Origin: a virus
DNA length: 36,315 bases
Strand: one strand, 5' to 3'
Virus record (IMG/VR): IMGVR_UViG_3300008217_000022
Span: 1 to 36,315 of that record
Of the stretch, positions 1 through 7,369 are shown piece after piece. The notes under the pieces are model-generated. The model was not told where the DNA came from and did no database searches. It worked only from the letters and a program-made list of their open reading frames with translations. Position numbers and translations under genes: made by a program. The first letter of the stretch is position 1, and each line of letters opens with the position of its first letter.

Positions 1-2
1 CA

Positions 3-287
3 GAAACTTTTTTATTTATTTCTGTTCTTCTTCAAGCCTTACTTGATGCAATAACAGAAGAAAGTTCTGATTTGGAACAAAGAAAATCTTTGGATAGGGA
101 AAGAGCATTAGCTTGGTTTTATGCAAGTATAGGGGTTACAGCTTCTGACTTTGAAGATGTATGTGACTTAGCAAACATTGATCCTATTCAAATGAAAAGT
201 TTTGCTATTGATGTTATAAACTCAGATAATAAAAAGGAGATGAGAGATAAAATTAATTTACTTTTCTCTCAAAGAATGCAACAATAA
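3..287 (+). CDS. Small phage protein of unknown function, 5'-truncated by window edge
   Basis: The frame is open from base 3 to a TAA at 285-287. A TTG at 72 could act as a start, but the codons upstream are all sense and continue the same helical, leucine-rich protein (FLFISVLLQALLDA before EQRKSLDRERALAW). The gene therefore most likely begins before the window and is seen here as about 94 C-terminal residues. The visible part has a WFYAS segment followed by a DVCDLANIDP block, a pattern I associate with small conserved marine phage proteins of unknown role. It lies 19 bases upstream of the DUF3310 gene and is probably cotranscribed with it. No catalytic motif or membrane segment is evident. 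Confidence 0.7.
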   Translation, partial: ETFLFISVLLQALLDAITEESSDLEQRKSLDRERALAWFYASIGVTASDFEDVCDLANIDPIQMKSFAIDVINSDNKKEMRDKINLLFSQRMQQ

Positions 288-306
288 TTTAGAGGAAGGC
301 ACAGCA

Positions 307-543
307 ATGGAACCACTAGATAAACAAGTTGGAGGGGAACATTATAAGAGTTGTAAGATACAACCAGTAGAATATATCTATGCAAATGATCTTGACTATT
401 TTGAAGGTAATGTGATAAAATATATAACCCGTCACAGAATGAAAGGGGATGGCGCTACAGACATTAAAAAGGTTATACACTATGCTGAACTAATTCTGCA
501 ATTAGCTTACAATGACAAGGTAGAGAGGGACACAGATGTTTAA
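307..543 (+). CDS. DUF3310 family protein
   Basis: This 78-residue protein matches the compact DUF3310 phage family by pattern: an N-terminal VGGEHYKSCKIQPVEYI block (residues 8-24), then a DYFEGNVIKYITRHRMKGD block (30-48) and a closing helix. DUF3310 proteins are common in tailed phages, often near nucleotide-metabolism genes, and are sometimes labelled nucleotide kinase-like. No biochemical role is established that I can rely on. A GAGGA ribosome-binding sequence sits just before the ATG. The stop codon overlaps the start of the RNR gene by eight bases, so the two are probably translationally coupled. Confidence 0.85.
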   Translation: MEPLDKQVGGEHYKSCKIQPVEYIYANDLDYFEGNVIKYITRHRMKGDGATDIKKVIHYAELILQLAYNDKVERDTDV

Positions 544-2212
544 ATCAAATAAGAATCCACAATTCAGATCTAAATTTTCTGAAGATATATTCAATACAAA
601 ATATTATCATGTAGGTGCTGAGACTATGCACGAGTTAGCAGAAACTTTGGTTGAAGATGTTTGTAGAGATAAGATGACTCCTTCTGAAAAAGAAGAACTT
701 ACAAATCATATATCAGAATTAAGATTTCTACCAGGAGGTAGATACTTATATTATGCAGGGAGAGAAAAGAAGTTTTTCAATAATTGTTATCTGTTAAAAT
801 GTGAAGAGGATACCAGAGAAGACTGGGCTAACCTTTCTTGGAAGGCTGAGTCTTGTCTTATGACTGGGGGTGGGATAGGCTCAGATTATTCTGTGTATAG
901 AGCAGAAGGAAAAACTCTTTCAGGAACAGGTGGTATTGCTTCTGGCCCCATACCAAAAATTCAAATGATAAATGAAATTGGTAGAAGGGTAATGCAAGGA
1001 GGTAGTAGGAGATCAGCTATCTATGCAAGTCTAAATTGGAAGCATGAAGATATATTTAAATTCCTTTCCTCTAAGAATTGGAAAGATATGCCAGTTGGGA
1101 CAACAGGACAAACCTTATTTGATATTAAACAAGACGACTTTAATTTTCCTGCACCACTGGACATGACAAATGTAAGTGTTAATTATGATACAGAATGGTT
1201 GCTAAACTTTTGGAAAACAGGAGAGGTAGGAGATGTCTTTCGGACTAATGTACGTCAAGCTTTATCAACTGCGGAGCCAGGATTCAGTTTCAACTTCTTT
1301 GATAAAGAAAACGAAACCTTACGAAATGCTTGTACAGAAGTTACATCAGAAGATGATTCCGATGTCTGCAATTTGGGAAGTCTTAATTTTGCTAGGATCT
1401 CTGACATTAATCAACTTAGAGAAGTTGTCGGGCTGGCTACAAAGTTTCTTCTTTGTGGAACCCTGAGAGCACAGCTACCTTATGACAAAATTTACTTGAT
1501 CAGAGAAAAGAATAGGCGACTTGGATTAGGATTGATGGGTCTACATGAGTGGCTTATTCAGAGGAACAGTAGGTATGAAACTACAGAAGAGATGCACCGT
1601 TGGCTGAAAGTTTATGAGGCAGAGTCTGATAGTGTTTCAGATTCCTTTGCTGATGAGTTAGGAATTTCAAGACCTGTAGCTAAGAGAGCAGTAGCTCCTA
1701 CAGGTACAATAGGAATCATTGCTGGTACATCTACAGGAGTAGAGCCTATCTTTGCTGTCTCTTATAAGAGAAGATATTTGAAGAATAGAAGATGGCATTA
1801 TCAGTATGTGGTGGACAGCGCCGCTCAAGAAATGATTGATTTATATGGGGCTGATCCAGATAATATTGAATCAGCTATAAACTTATCTACAGATTATGAG
1901 AGAAGGTTATCTTTCCAAGCTAATATACAAGAATATGTAGACATGAGTATATCAAGCACAATCAACCTACCCCCGTGGGGAACAAAAGAAAATAATGAGG
2001 ATCTCGTAGACCCATTCTCTCAGACTTTAGCAAGGTATGCCCACAGATTAAGAGGCTTTACCTGTTTCCCTGATGGCAGTAGAGGTGGACAACCTCTCAC
2101 AATTGTACCTTACAAGGAAGCTGTAGATAAGCTGGGTGAAGAGTTTGAAGATAATATACAAGCCCACGACATTTGTGATATTACAGGATCAGGAGGAGTT
2201 TGTGGAGCTTAG
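536..2212 (+). CDS. nrdJ: Adenosylcobalamin-dependent (class II) ribonucleotide reductase
   Basis: This enzyme reduces ribonucleotides to deoxyribonucleotides for phage DNA synthesis, using a cobalamin-derived radical. The class II active site is visible: C84 in NNCYLL, the N264-x-C266-x-E268 triad (NACTE), C278 in CNLGSLN, and the phosphate-binding PTGTIG at 388-393. A C-terminal redox pair, C547 and C556, lies in CDITGSGGVC. At 558 residues it is compact compared with many bacterial NrdJ proteins, as expected of phage versions that lack the ATP-cone and long C-terminal extensions. No class I small subunit or class III activase is nearby, which supports class II. Its ATG overlaps the end of the DUF3310 gene, and its TAG lies two bases before the tRNA. 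The B12 requirement implies a host that makes or imports cobalamin (inference). Confidence 0.93.
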   Translation: MFKSNKNPQFRSKFSEDIFNTKYYHVGAETMHELAETLVEDVCRDKMTPSEKEELTNHISELRFLPGGRYLYYAGREKKFFNNCYLLKCEEDTREDWANLSWKAESCLMTGGGIGSDYSVYRAEGKTLSGTGGIASGPIPKIQMINEIGRRVMQGGSRRSAIYASLNWKHEDIFKFLSSKNWKDMPVGTTGQTLFDIKQDDFNFPAPLDMTNVSVNYDTEWLLNFWKTGEVGDVFRTNVRQALSTAEPGFSFNFFDKENETLRNACTEVTSEDDSDVCNLGSLNFARISDINQLREVVGLATKFLLCGTLRAQLPYDKIYLIREKNRRLGLGLMGLHEWLIQRNSRYETTEEMHRWLKVYEAESDSVSDSFADELGISRPVAKRAVAPTGTIGIIAGTSTGVEPIFAVSYKRRYLKNRRWHYQYVVDSAAQEMIDLYGADPDNIESAINLSTDYERRLSFQANIQEYVDMSISSTINLPPWGTKENNEDLVDPFSQTLARYAHRLRGFTCFPDGSRGGQPLTIVPYKEAVDKLGEEFEDNIQAHDICDITGSGGVCGA

Positions 2213-2214
2213 AT

Positions 2215-2291
2215 ACTCTCGTAGCTCAATTGGACAGAGCAACAGATTTCTAATCTGTAGGTTGTGGGTTCGAGTCCCGCCGAGAGTGCCA
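2215..2291 (+). tRNA. tRNA-Arg (anticodon UCU)
   Basis: A full cloverleaf can be drawn. The acceptor stem ACTCTCG (2215-2221) pairs with CGAGAGT (2281-2287). The D arm has GCTC/GAGC, the anticodon stem is ACAGA/TCTGT around loop TTTCTAA, and the T arm is GTGGG-TTCGAGT-CCCGC. A G discriminator and an encoded CCA (2289-2291) complete it. The anticodon TCT reads AGA and AGG, by far the commonest arginine codons in this AT-rich genome, so codon supplementation is the likely role. It begins two bases after the RNR stop and is probably cut out of the RNR transcript. It is a complete gene, and no integrase is present to suggest an attachment-site remnant. Confidence 0.95.
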
Positions 2292-2300
2292 AGATTTTTC

Positions 2301-2329
2301 TTGACAAAAGATATAAATTATGAGATAAT
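2301..2329 (+). promoter_or_regulatory. Sigma70-like promoter downstream of the tRNA
   Basis: A perfect -35 box TTGACA (2301-2306) is separated by 17 bases from GATAAT (2324-2329), a five-of-six -10 box. Expected initiation is about seven bases downstream, at or within a base or two of the ATG at 2336, and no Shine-Dalgarno sequence precedes that ATG. It would drive the GNAT-like/glycosyltransferase/holin/cupin/terminase run. The quality of the boxes is read directly; activity is inferred. Confidence 0.7.
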
Positions 2330-2335
2330 ATACTG

Positions 2336-2785
2336 ATGAAAGATTTTAAATTTACACCAGTAGAATCCCAAGTTATAGATGTTTTCTGGTCACAGTTGGC
2401 TCCTCTCTTTCAACAAATTATTGATAGAGAGGGAATGGGCAGGGAAACACTAGACTCTTTGAAAGAGAAAATTAAAGGAGGATATTTACAGGTATGGATA
2501 GGATGGGAGGATTCTGTTAATGATATCGTTGCTACATATTGCACACAAATTATTGAATATCCAACGAAACGTCAGTGCCAATGGGGCTATATGGCGGCAA
2601 AGAATAATGACATGGTTAAGTGGGAAGAAGCAATGATAGCTTCTTTAGTACACTATACCATAGAAACTAAGTGTGATGGTATAGAATTTTTTAGTTCAAG
2701 AAAGGGATGGAAAAAGATATTTGCAAAATATAAAATAAATATAGAGCCAATTGGAACTCTCTACGAGACAAAGATTAATGTATAG
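2336..2785 (+). CDS. GNAT-like (acetyltransferase-fold) phage protein
   Basis: This 149-residue protein resembles the small GNAT-fold proteins often seen in phages. It has an N-terminal helix pair with QLAPLFQQIIDREG, a strand LQVWIGWEDS, a central strand IVATYCTQIIEYP, and a C-terminal CDGIEFFSSRKGWKKIFAKY segment matching the IEI-x-GR-x-GW-x-R-x-L pattern of that family. The usual acetyl-CoA loop (R/Q-x-x-G-x-G/A) is not clearly conserved, so the activity and substrate are unknown. The ATG lies 7 bases after the -10 box of a good promoter and has no visible Shine-Dalgarno sequence, so it may be read from a leaderless transcript. Its end overlaps the next gene by eight bases. Confidence 0.6.
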   Translation: MKDFKFTPVESQVIDVFWSQLAPLFQQIIDREGMGRETLDSLKEKIKGGYLQVWIGWEDSVNDIVATYCTQIIEYPTKRQCQWGYMAAKNNDMVKWEEAMIASLVHYTIETKCDGIEFFSSRKGWKKIFAKYKINIEPIGTLYETKINV

Positions 2786-3566
2786 TCTCCCTACTATTTA
2801 TGTTGGATATGATAGAAGAGATGGAGAAGCATATAAAGTATTAGTAGAATCTATCTTAGATAGAACATCTCACCCAGTTAATATTATTCCTATATACCAA
2901 GAAGAAATGCGTAGGATAGGATTCTACAGAAGAACACATAGAATAGGCAAAGACTTAGTATCTATTGATACACTAGATAAAAAGCCTTTCTCAACTGCGT
3001 TTAGTTTTACCCGCTTCTTAGTTCCCTTTTTAAACAGACATCAAGGACAGGCTTTATTTATGGATTGTGATATGTTGGTAAGATCAGATATCATGGAAGT
3101 ATTTGATTATGGTCTAGCTAATGATAAAGCAATCTGGTGTGTCCAACATAATCATTCCCCAACAGATAAATTTAAAATGGACAACATGATTCAGTCCCAA
3201 TACTCCAGAAAGAACTGGTCTAGTTTTGTGTTGTGGAATTGTGAGCATGAAGCTCATAAATATTTCACAATAGATGATGTTAATCTACGCACAGGCTGGT
3301 ATCTTCACAATTTTAAATGGATTCCAGATAACGAAATAGGATCTCTACCAGAAGAATGGAACTGGTTAGACAATCACTCATCCCCTAATATTGAACCAAA
3401 GAATGTACACTTTACAACTGGTGGTCCTTGGTTTGATAGCTGGACTGTCAAAACAGTAGACGATGGTAAGTATGCCTTAGAATGGAATTATATTTATACA
3501 GCTATAACTGTTGAAGAATCTTTAGGAAAGGAAAAAAATATTAAATGGAAAAAAGAATTAACATAG
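2778..3566 (+). CDS. Glycosyltransferase, GT8-like with DxD motif
   Basis: The protein opens with PTIYVGYDRRDGEAYKVLVESI, the first strand and helix of a GT-A nucleotide-sugar-binding fold. It carries D96-C97-D98 in ALFMDCDML, the metal-binding DxD motif. A GWYLHNFKW / FTTGGPWFD region toward the end resembles acceptor-side segments of GT8-type enzymes. The expected role is transfer of a sugar from a nucleotide donor to a glycan or protein; donor and acceptor are unknown. I chose ATG 2778 (262 residues) over a TTG at 2751, because the ATG gives an eight-base overlap with the previous gene and starts directly at the fold. Its 3' end overlaps the next, related gene by 22 bases. Confidence 0.75.
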   Translation: MYSLPTIYVGYDRRDGEAYKVLVESILDRTSHPVNIIPIYQEEMRRIGFYRRTHRIGKDLVSIDTLDKKPFSTAFSFTRFLVPFLNRHQGQALFMDCDMLVRSDIMEVFDYGLANDKAIWCVQHNHSPTDKFKMDNMIQSQYSRKNWSSFVLWNCEHEAHKYFTIDDVNLRTGWYLHNFKWIPDNEIGSLPEEWNWLDNHSSPNIEPKNVHFTTGGPWFDSWTVKTVDDGKYALEWNYIYTAITVEESLGKEKNIKWKKELT

Positions 3567-5839
3567 TAACTTCTTTTTCTAAGACAGGATGGGAAACCTA
3601 TGGAAGAAAGATGGTACAAAGTGCTGCCCAATTTTGGGGACCAAATATTCACCTCACAGCATTCTATCATGACTTTGAATTAACTGATCCAATAAGTAAC
3701 CCACAAATTTCTTACAGGAATTTAAATGAAGTCAAAGATATGAAGGAATTTAAAAAGGAATATGCTAAATATGACGGTACTTTAGGAGGAAAATCTCCCT
3801 ATACTTATAAGCTTGATTGTATAAAGTTCTGTCATAAAGTCTTTGCACTAACAGAATTTGCTTTTGAATTGTGTGAACAGAGTAAGAAACCAGGATGGCT
3901 TATCTGGCTAGATGCAGATACCATTACCACAAAGGTTGTAACTTATGATACACTTAATAAATGTCTACCAGAAAAAGCTTCTCTGGTTTATCTAGGTAGA
4001 AAGCATTATGAGTATAGCGAGACATCTTTTTTAGGTTTTAATCTTGACCATCAAGCTCCTGTAGATTTGTTAGGGGACTTACGAGGAGCATATATTTCTG
4101 GAGAAGTTTTAAATTACAGAGAATGGCATGATGGGTTTGTCTTTGAAAGATTATTAAAAATTTATATAGCTCATGGATTAAAAGCCCATGACTGGACAGG
4201 ACACATAGACGAGATCAAGAGTCTTCATTCTGGTGTCCAAGCTTTTGAAAGCTTTCCTTTAGGAGAATATATGATCCATAACAAAGGATCAAGAAAGAAA
4301 CCAGGAGGGGGAGTGTCTCCAGATGTGAACGGGCCAGAAAGATATAAACAATTGATGCAGTTAATTCTTCATTACAAACCTAAATCCATTATTGAAACAG
4401 GAACATGGAACGGTGGAAGAGCTATACAAATGGCTATAGCAGCCTTTCAGAATACAGACAAGGTAACATATACAGGCTATGATTTATTTGAAGAAGCCAC
4501 AAAAGAAACAGACACAAGAGAATTAAATACAAAAGCTCATAATTCTTTAGAGGCAGTTAATAATAGGCTTCAAGAATTTGCAGATAAGATCAAAGAGAAA
4601 GGTAAAATATTTAAATTTACATTACATAAAGGAGACACAAAGAAAACCCTGTCAAAATCCAGAGCAGATTTTTCTTTCATAGATGGTGGTCATTCAAAAG
4701 ATACAGTCAATCATGATTTTAAGATGCTTAAAAAATCTCCTGTGGTTGTTTTAGATGACTACATTATGGAAGATCCTGCAGGAAAGGGACCACCAAAAAA
4801 GTTTTATGGTGTAAATAAAATTATTAAAAAACAAAATCGTTCTGTAATTCTTCCATCTAAAGATCAAATAAGAGATGGTGGAAGGACACATCTGGCTGTG
4901 GTCTTAACAAATAAAAATGTGTCAGATGTCCCAGTAGATATTCAATCTGTTCCAATTGTGGTACAACCAAAGGATTGTGTTCCCAAAGAATACATAGAAA
5001 ATAATGTGAAAGCTAATACAAAGATAATTAAAAAATGGATTAAAAGATCTAAACCAAACAATGAAGTTGCCATTTTTGTTTCTGGAGGAACTGTTGATTG
5101 GGAGGAATTAAAAGGTCTTATAAGACATGAAGGAGAAGAAAGGTGTAGGATTGTCTGCGTGAAACATTCCTATCCTAAGTTATTGGCAGAGGGGATAAAG
5201 CCTTGGGCTTGTATCATTCTTGATCCCCGCCCAGTTGAGGGTACAAGTACTCATGGAATTGTAAGAAAAGACTTATTTAAAACTGTAGATAAAGATACCT
5301 TATTCCTTACTGCATCTATGACTGATCCTTCAGTAACCAATCTTATTAAATCTAAAACGGATAACATTATTGGATGGCATGCTTTTTCAGAAGCATTAAG
5401 AGATACAAAGGCAGAGGAACAACAGAAGTCTATTATTGTAAAAGAAGAATTAGGTATAGAAGCAGGAGCCACAATGATTGTTGGAGGAACCTGTGCAGCT
5501 ATGAGAAGTATAGGCATTATGCACACACTAGGTTTCAGAACTTTCCATTTGTTTGGGTATGACTGCTCTATGCCTGAACCAAATGAGGAAGAGAAACAAA
5601 CAATAGAAAATGAAAAGCCTAAATATATTCAAGTAGGAATAAAAGTAAATGGAGAAAACCGTCCCTTCTGGACTACAGGAGAGCTTCTTGCAATGGCACA
5701 AGACTGTGAGAAATTATTTGATAGAGAAGATGTAGACATGAATTTAAATTTCCACGGGACAGGAACTTTAGTTTCTGCTATTTGGGAAAACTCTACAACT
5801 AAAAACTTAAAACATTACAGAGAAATATTAGAACTATAG
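3545..5839 (+). CDS. Glycosyltransferase / SAM methyltransferase / DUF115 three-domain fusion
   Basis: Three domains can be read. Residues 1-250 form a GT-A-like unit with D123-A124-D125 in WLIWLDADT. Residues about 262-455 look like a class I SAM methyltransferase of the Methyltransf_24 type: SIIETGTWNGGRA (281-293) as the SAM loop, GYDLFEEA after strand 2, FSFIDGGHS (377-384), and VVLDDY (401-406). Residues about 500-745 resemble DUF115/MptE-like proteins, including the family of flagellin-glycosylation glycosyltransferases, with VAIFVSGG (508-515), CIILDPRP, and GGTCAAMRSIGIMHTLGF (647-664) followed by HLFGYDCS. Separate genes for such activities are usual; one polypeptide suggests stepwise building and methylation of a glycan. 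The target could be host surface polysaccharide or phage structures. Domain calls are from motif reading without a profile search. Confidence 0.72.
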   Translation: MEKRINIVTSFSKTGWETYGRKMVQSAAQFWGPNIHLTAFYHDFELTDPISNPQISYRNLNEVKDMKEFKKEYAKYDGTLGGKSPYTYKLDCIKFCHKVFALTEFAFELCEQSKKPGWLIWLDADTITTKVVTYDTLNKCLPEKASLVYLGRKHYEYSETSFLGFNLDHQAPVDLLGDLRGAYISGEVLNYREWHDGFVFERLLKIYIAHGLKAHDWTGHIDEIKSLHSGVQAFESFPLGEYMIHNKGSRKKPGGGVSPDVNGPERYKQLMQLILHYKPKSIIETGTWNGGRAIQMAIAAFQNTDKVTYTGYDLFEEATKETDTRELNTKAHNSLEAVNNRLQEFADKIKEKGKIFKFTLHKGDTKKTLSKSRADFSFIDGGHSKDTVNHDFKMLKKSPVVVLDDYIMEDPAGKGPPKKFYGVNKIIKKQNRSVILPSKDQIRDGGRTHLAVVLTNKNVSDVPVDIQSVPIVVQPKDCVPKEYIENNVKANTKIIKKWIKRSKPNNEVAIFVSGGTVDWEELKGLIRHEGEERCRIVCVKHSYPKLLAEGIKPWACIILDPRPVEGTSTHGIVRKDLFKTVDKDTLFLTASMTDPSVTNLIKSKTDNIIGWHAFSEALRDTKAEEQQKSIIVKEELGIEAGATMIVGGTCAAMRSIGIMHTLGFRTFHLFGYDCSMPEPNEEEKQTIENEKPKYIQVGIKVNGENRPFWTTGELLAMAQDCEKLFDREDVDMNLNFHGTGTLVSAIWENSTTKNLKHYREILEL

Positions 5840-5848
5840 GAGGATTTA

Positions 5849-6253
5849 ATGTTTGGAATTGCTGAAAGTGTAGTTGGAGTTGCAGGAAAAGTCTTAGATA
5901 AATTTATTGAAGACAAAGATTTAAAGACTAAACTTGAGGCTGAACTTAAAACACAGATGCTTAGTTTAGATGCTCTTCAAGCCCAAACTAATATTGAGCA
6001 AGCAAAGCATCCCTCAATTTTTGTAAGTGGTAGCAGACCAGCAATCATGTGGATCTGTGCCTTTGCTTTAGGATGGCAGTTTATCTTTGCCCCCATCATA
6101 TCCTGGGGATTGGTTGTGTGGTATCCTATAGTAACCCTTCCAACTCTGCAGACACAGGAACTAACTGGTCTTGTGTTAGCTCTGCTTGGTCTAGGTGGAA
6201 TGAGAACTGCAGAAAAATGGCGAGGTGTCCATAGAAACAATATGCAATCATGA
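5849..6253 (+). CDS. Holin-like protein of the GTA-type 3TM family
   Basis: This 134-residue protein has an amphipathic, charged N-terminal half (FIEDKDLKTKLEAELKTQ) and then hydrophobic segments: about residues 62-76 (PAIMWICAFALGWQF), 78-93 (FAPIISWGLVVWYPIV) and 103-115 (LTGLVLALLGLGG). The SGSRPAIMW and GLGGMRTAEKWRG signatures resemble the GTA_holin_3TM family, which forms membrane lesions at lysis. A strong AGGAGG lies just before the ATG. The gene overlaps the cupin by ATGA. It is on the opposite strand from the endolysin at 8511-8891, so the lysis genes are split between the two transcription blocks. Membrane location is well supported; holin function is family-based. Confidence 0.75.
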   Translation: MFGIAESVVGVAGKVLDKFIEDKDLKTKLEAELKTQMLSLDALQAQTNIEQAKHPSIFVSGSRPAIMWICAFALGWQFIFAPIISWGLVVWYPIVTLPTLQTQELTGLVLALLGLGGMRTAEKWRGVHRNNMQS

Positions 6254-6591
6254 TAGCTGGAAAAGTATGGGGTAATACACAACTTATTCACGCTAATGGA
6301 GTGCTGGAGTTTCACAGGATTGAAGTGAATGAAGGAGGAAAGTGTAGTAAACATAAACATAAATATAAATGGAATGGTTTCTTTGTAGAAAAAGGAGAAC
6401 TCATTATCAAGGTATGGAAAAACGATTATGATCTAATGGATATAACAATTCTAAAACCTGGACAGTTTACTCAGGTTAAGCCTGGAGAGTATCACCAGTT
6501 CGAGGCTGTAAGAGACACTGTAGCTTTTGAACTTTACTGGGCAGAGTTTGATCATGGAGATATAGAAAGAAAAAATGTCGGCAGTTCTTAA
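6250..6591 (+). CDS. Cupin-domain protein
   Basis: This 113-residue single-cupin barrel has motif 1 as GGKCSKHKHKYKWNGFFVEKGEL, with H35, H37 and E47 or E50 as probable metal ligands. Motif 2 is LKPGQFTQVKPGEYHQFE, with H82. Small cupins like this occur in many marine phages and resemble the C-terminal domain of mannose-6-phosphate isomerase/GDP-mannose pyrophosphorylase. A role in sugar metabolism would fit the glycosyltransferases upstream but is not shown. The ATG overlaps the holin TGA (ATGA), and the 3' end overlaps the terminase small subunit gene by 17 bases. Confidence 0.8.
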   Translation: MIAGKVWGNTQLIHANGVLEFHRIEVNEGGKCSKHKHKYKWNGFFVEKGELIIKVWKNDYDLMDITILKPGQFTQVKPGEYHQFEAVRDTVAFELYWAEFDHGDIERKNVGSS

Positions 6592-6991
6592 TAAAAAGCA
6601 AGAGAAGTTTGCACAAGCATATGTGCTACACAGAAATGCAACTGATGCAGCCAAGACTGCTGGCTATGCTCCAAAGTCAGCATATAACCAAGGTTACAGA
6701 CTTCTACAAGATACAGCAATTCTGGAGAGAATAGAAGACTTAGAAAGAGAACTTGAAACCAGTGTTGATGTAATAGAAGAAATAGAAAACCAATATGCTT
6801 TTGCTAAAACACAGGGACATACAAACAGTGCAATTAAAGCTTTAGAACTTTTATCCAGAGTTAGAGGTCATAAGAGTGATAAAGATACAGAGATTAGTAG
6901 AGAAGATTTACATACAGCTATTATTAAATCTATGGAAATACTTGGACAAGAAGAAGTAAATAAGTTATTAAAGAAATGTGAGTTTGATTAA
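6575..6991 (+). CDS. terS: Terminase small subunit (Terminase_2-like)
   Basis: The opening LNKKQEKFAQAYVLHRNATDAAKTAGYAPKSA is the classic helix-turn-helix DNA-binding start of terminase small subunits. LLQDTAILERIEDLERELE follows, then a coiled-coil-like oligomerisation region, for 138 residues in total. It would recognise phage DNA and hand it to the large subunit for packaging. The large subunit is not within this window on either side, and the capsid genes are on the other strand, so the packaging genes are dispersed. The ribosome-binding site is a weak purine run (GAAAGAAAAA) inside the cupin gene. The stop and next start overlap as TAATG at 6989-6993. Confidence 0.8.
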   Translation: MSAVLNKKQEKFAQAYVLHRNATDAAKTAGYAPKSAYNQGYRLLQDTAILERIEDLERELETSVDVIEEIENQYAFAKTQGHTNSAIKALELLSRVRGHKSDKDTEISREDLHTAIIKSMEILGQEEVNKLLKKCEFD

Positions 6992-7311
6992 TGAATGCTA
7001 TAGTGACACTTACAGAACGAGCAAAAGAATATATGAAAAGTGTATGTGAAGGTGGGTACATAACTCTTGGTGTAAAAGGCGGGGGGTGTTCAGGATTTAA
7101 ATATGTATGGGGATTGTCTCCAGAGGCAACTCATGAACGTATACAGTGGTCTAAGCCTATAGAAGATATATTATTGTTAGATCCAATAGCTGAACTACAC
7201 ATCTTAGGTAGTGAGATAGATTATGTCGAGGAACTTGGAGGAAGTTTTCTAAAGGTTGTAAACCCTACAGCAACAAGTCATTGTGGTTGTGGGGAGAGTT
7301 TTGGTGTTTAA
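6991..7311 (+). CDS. A-type iron-sulfur carrier (IscA/ErpA/HesB family)
   Basis: This 106-residue protein keeps the three invariant cysteines of A-type carriers: C33 in GGGCSGFKY, and C98 and C100 in the C-terminal SHCGCGESFGV. An NPTA motif sits at 91-94. These proteins bind Fe-S clusters or iron and deliver clusters to target enzymes. Homologues are known auxiliary genes in marine cyanophages and pelagiphages, where they may keep Fe-S enzymes active during infection. It is translationally coupled to the terminase small subunit through a TAATG overlap, an odd functional pairing. The length matches the bacterial family, so nothing appears missing. Confidence 0.9.
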   Translation: MNAIVTLTERAKEYMKSVCEGGYITLGVKGGGCSGFKYVWGLSPEATHERIQWSKPIEDILLLDPIAELHILGSEIDYVEELGGSFLKVVNPTATSHCGCGESFGV

Positions 7312-7369
7312 CTTTCCTTTTAGAAATTTACTAATATCTTCTACTTTAATTATTGAAAGGAGAAAATTA

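Noticed and set aside
72-287. A 71-residue gene starting at TTG 72.
   Set aside because: The same frame is open with coherent protein sequence back to base 3, so the gene more likely begins before the window.
2215-2291. The tRNA as a phage attachment site.
   Set aside because: It is a complete cloverleaf with encoded CCA, no integrase is present in the window, and no partial tRNA copy was found.
5977-6360. Minus-strand open frame of 127 codons opposite the holin-like and cupin genes.
   Set aside because: Both plus-strand genes have family motifs and good coupling. The antisense frame has no recognisable domain or ribosome-binding site.
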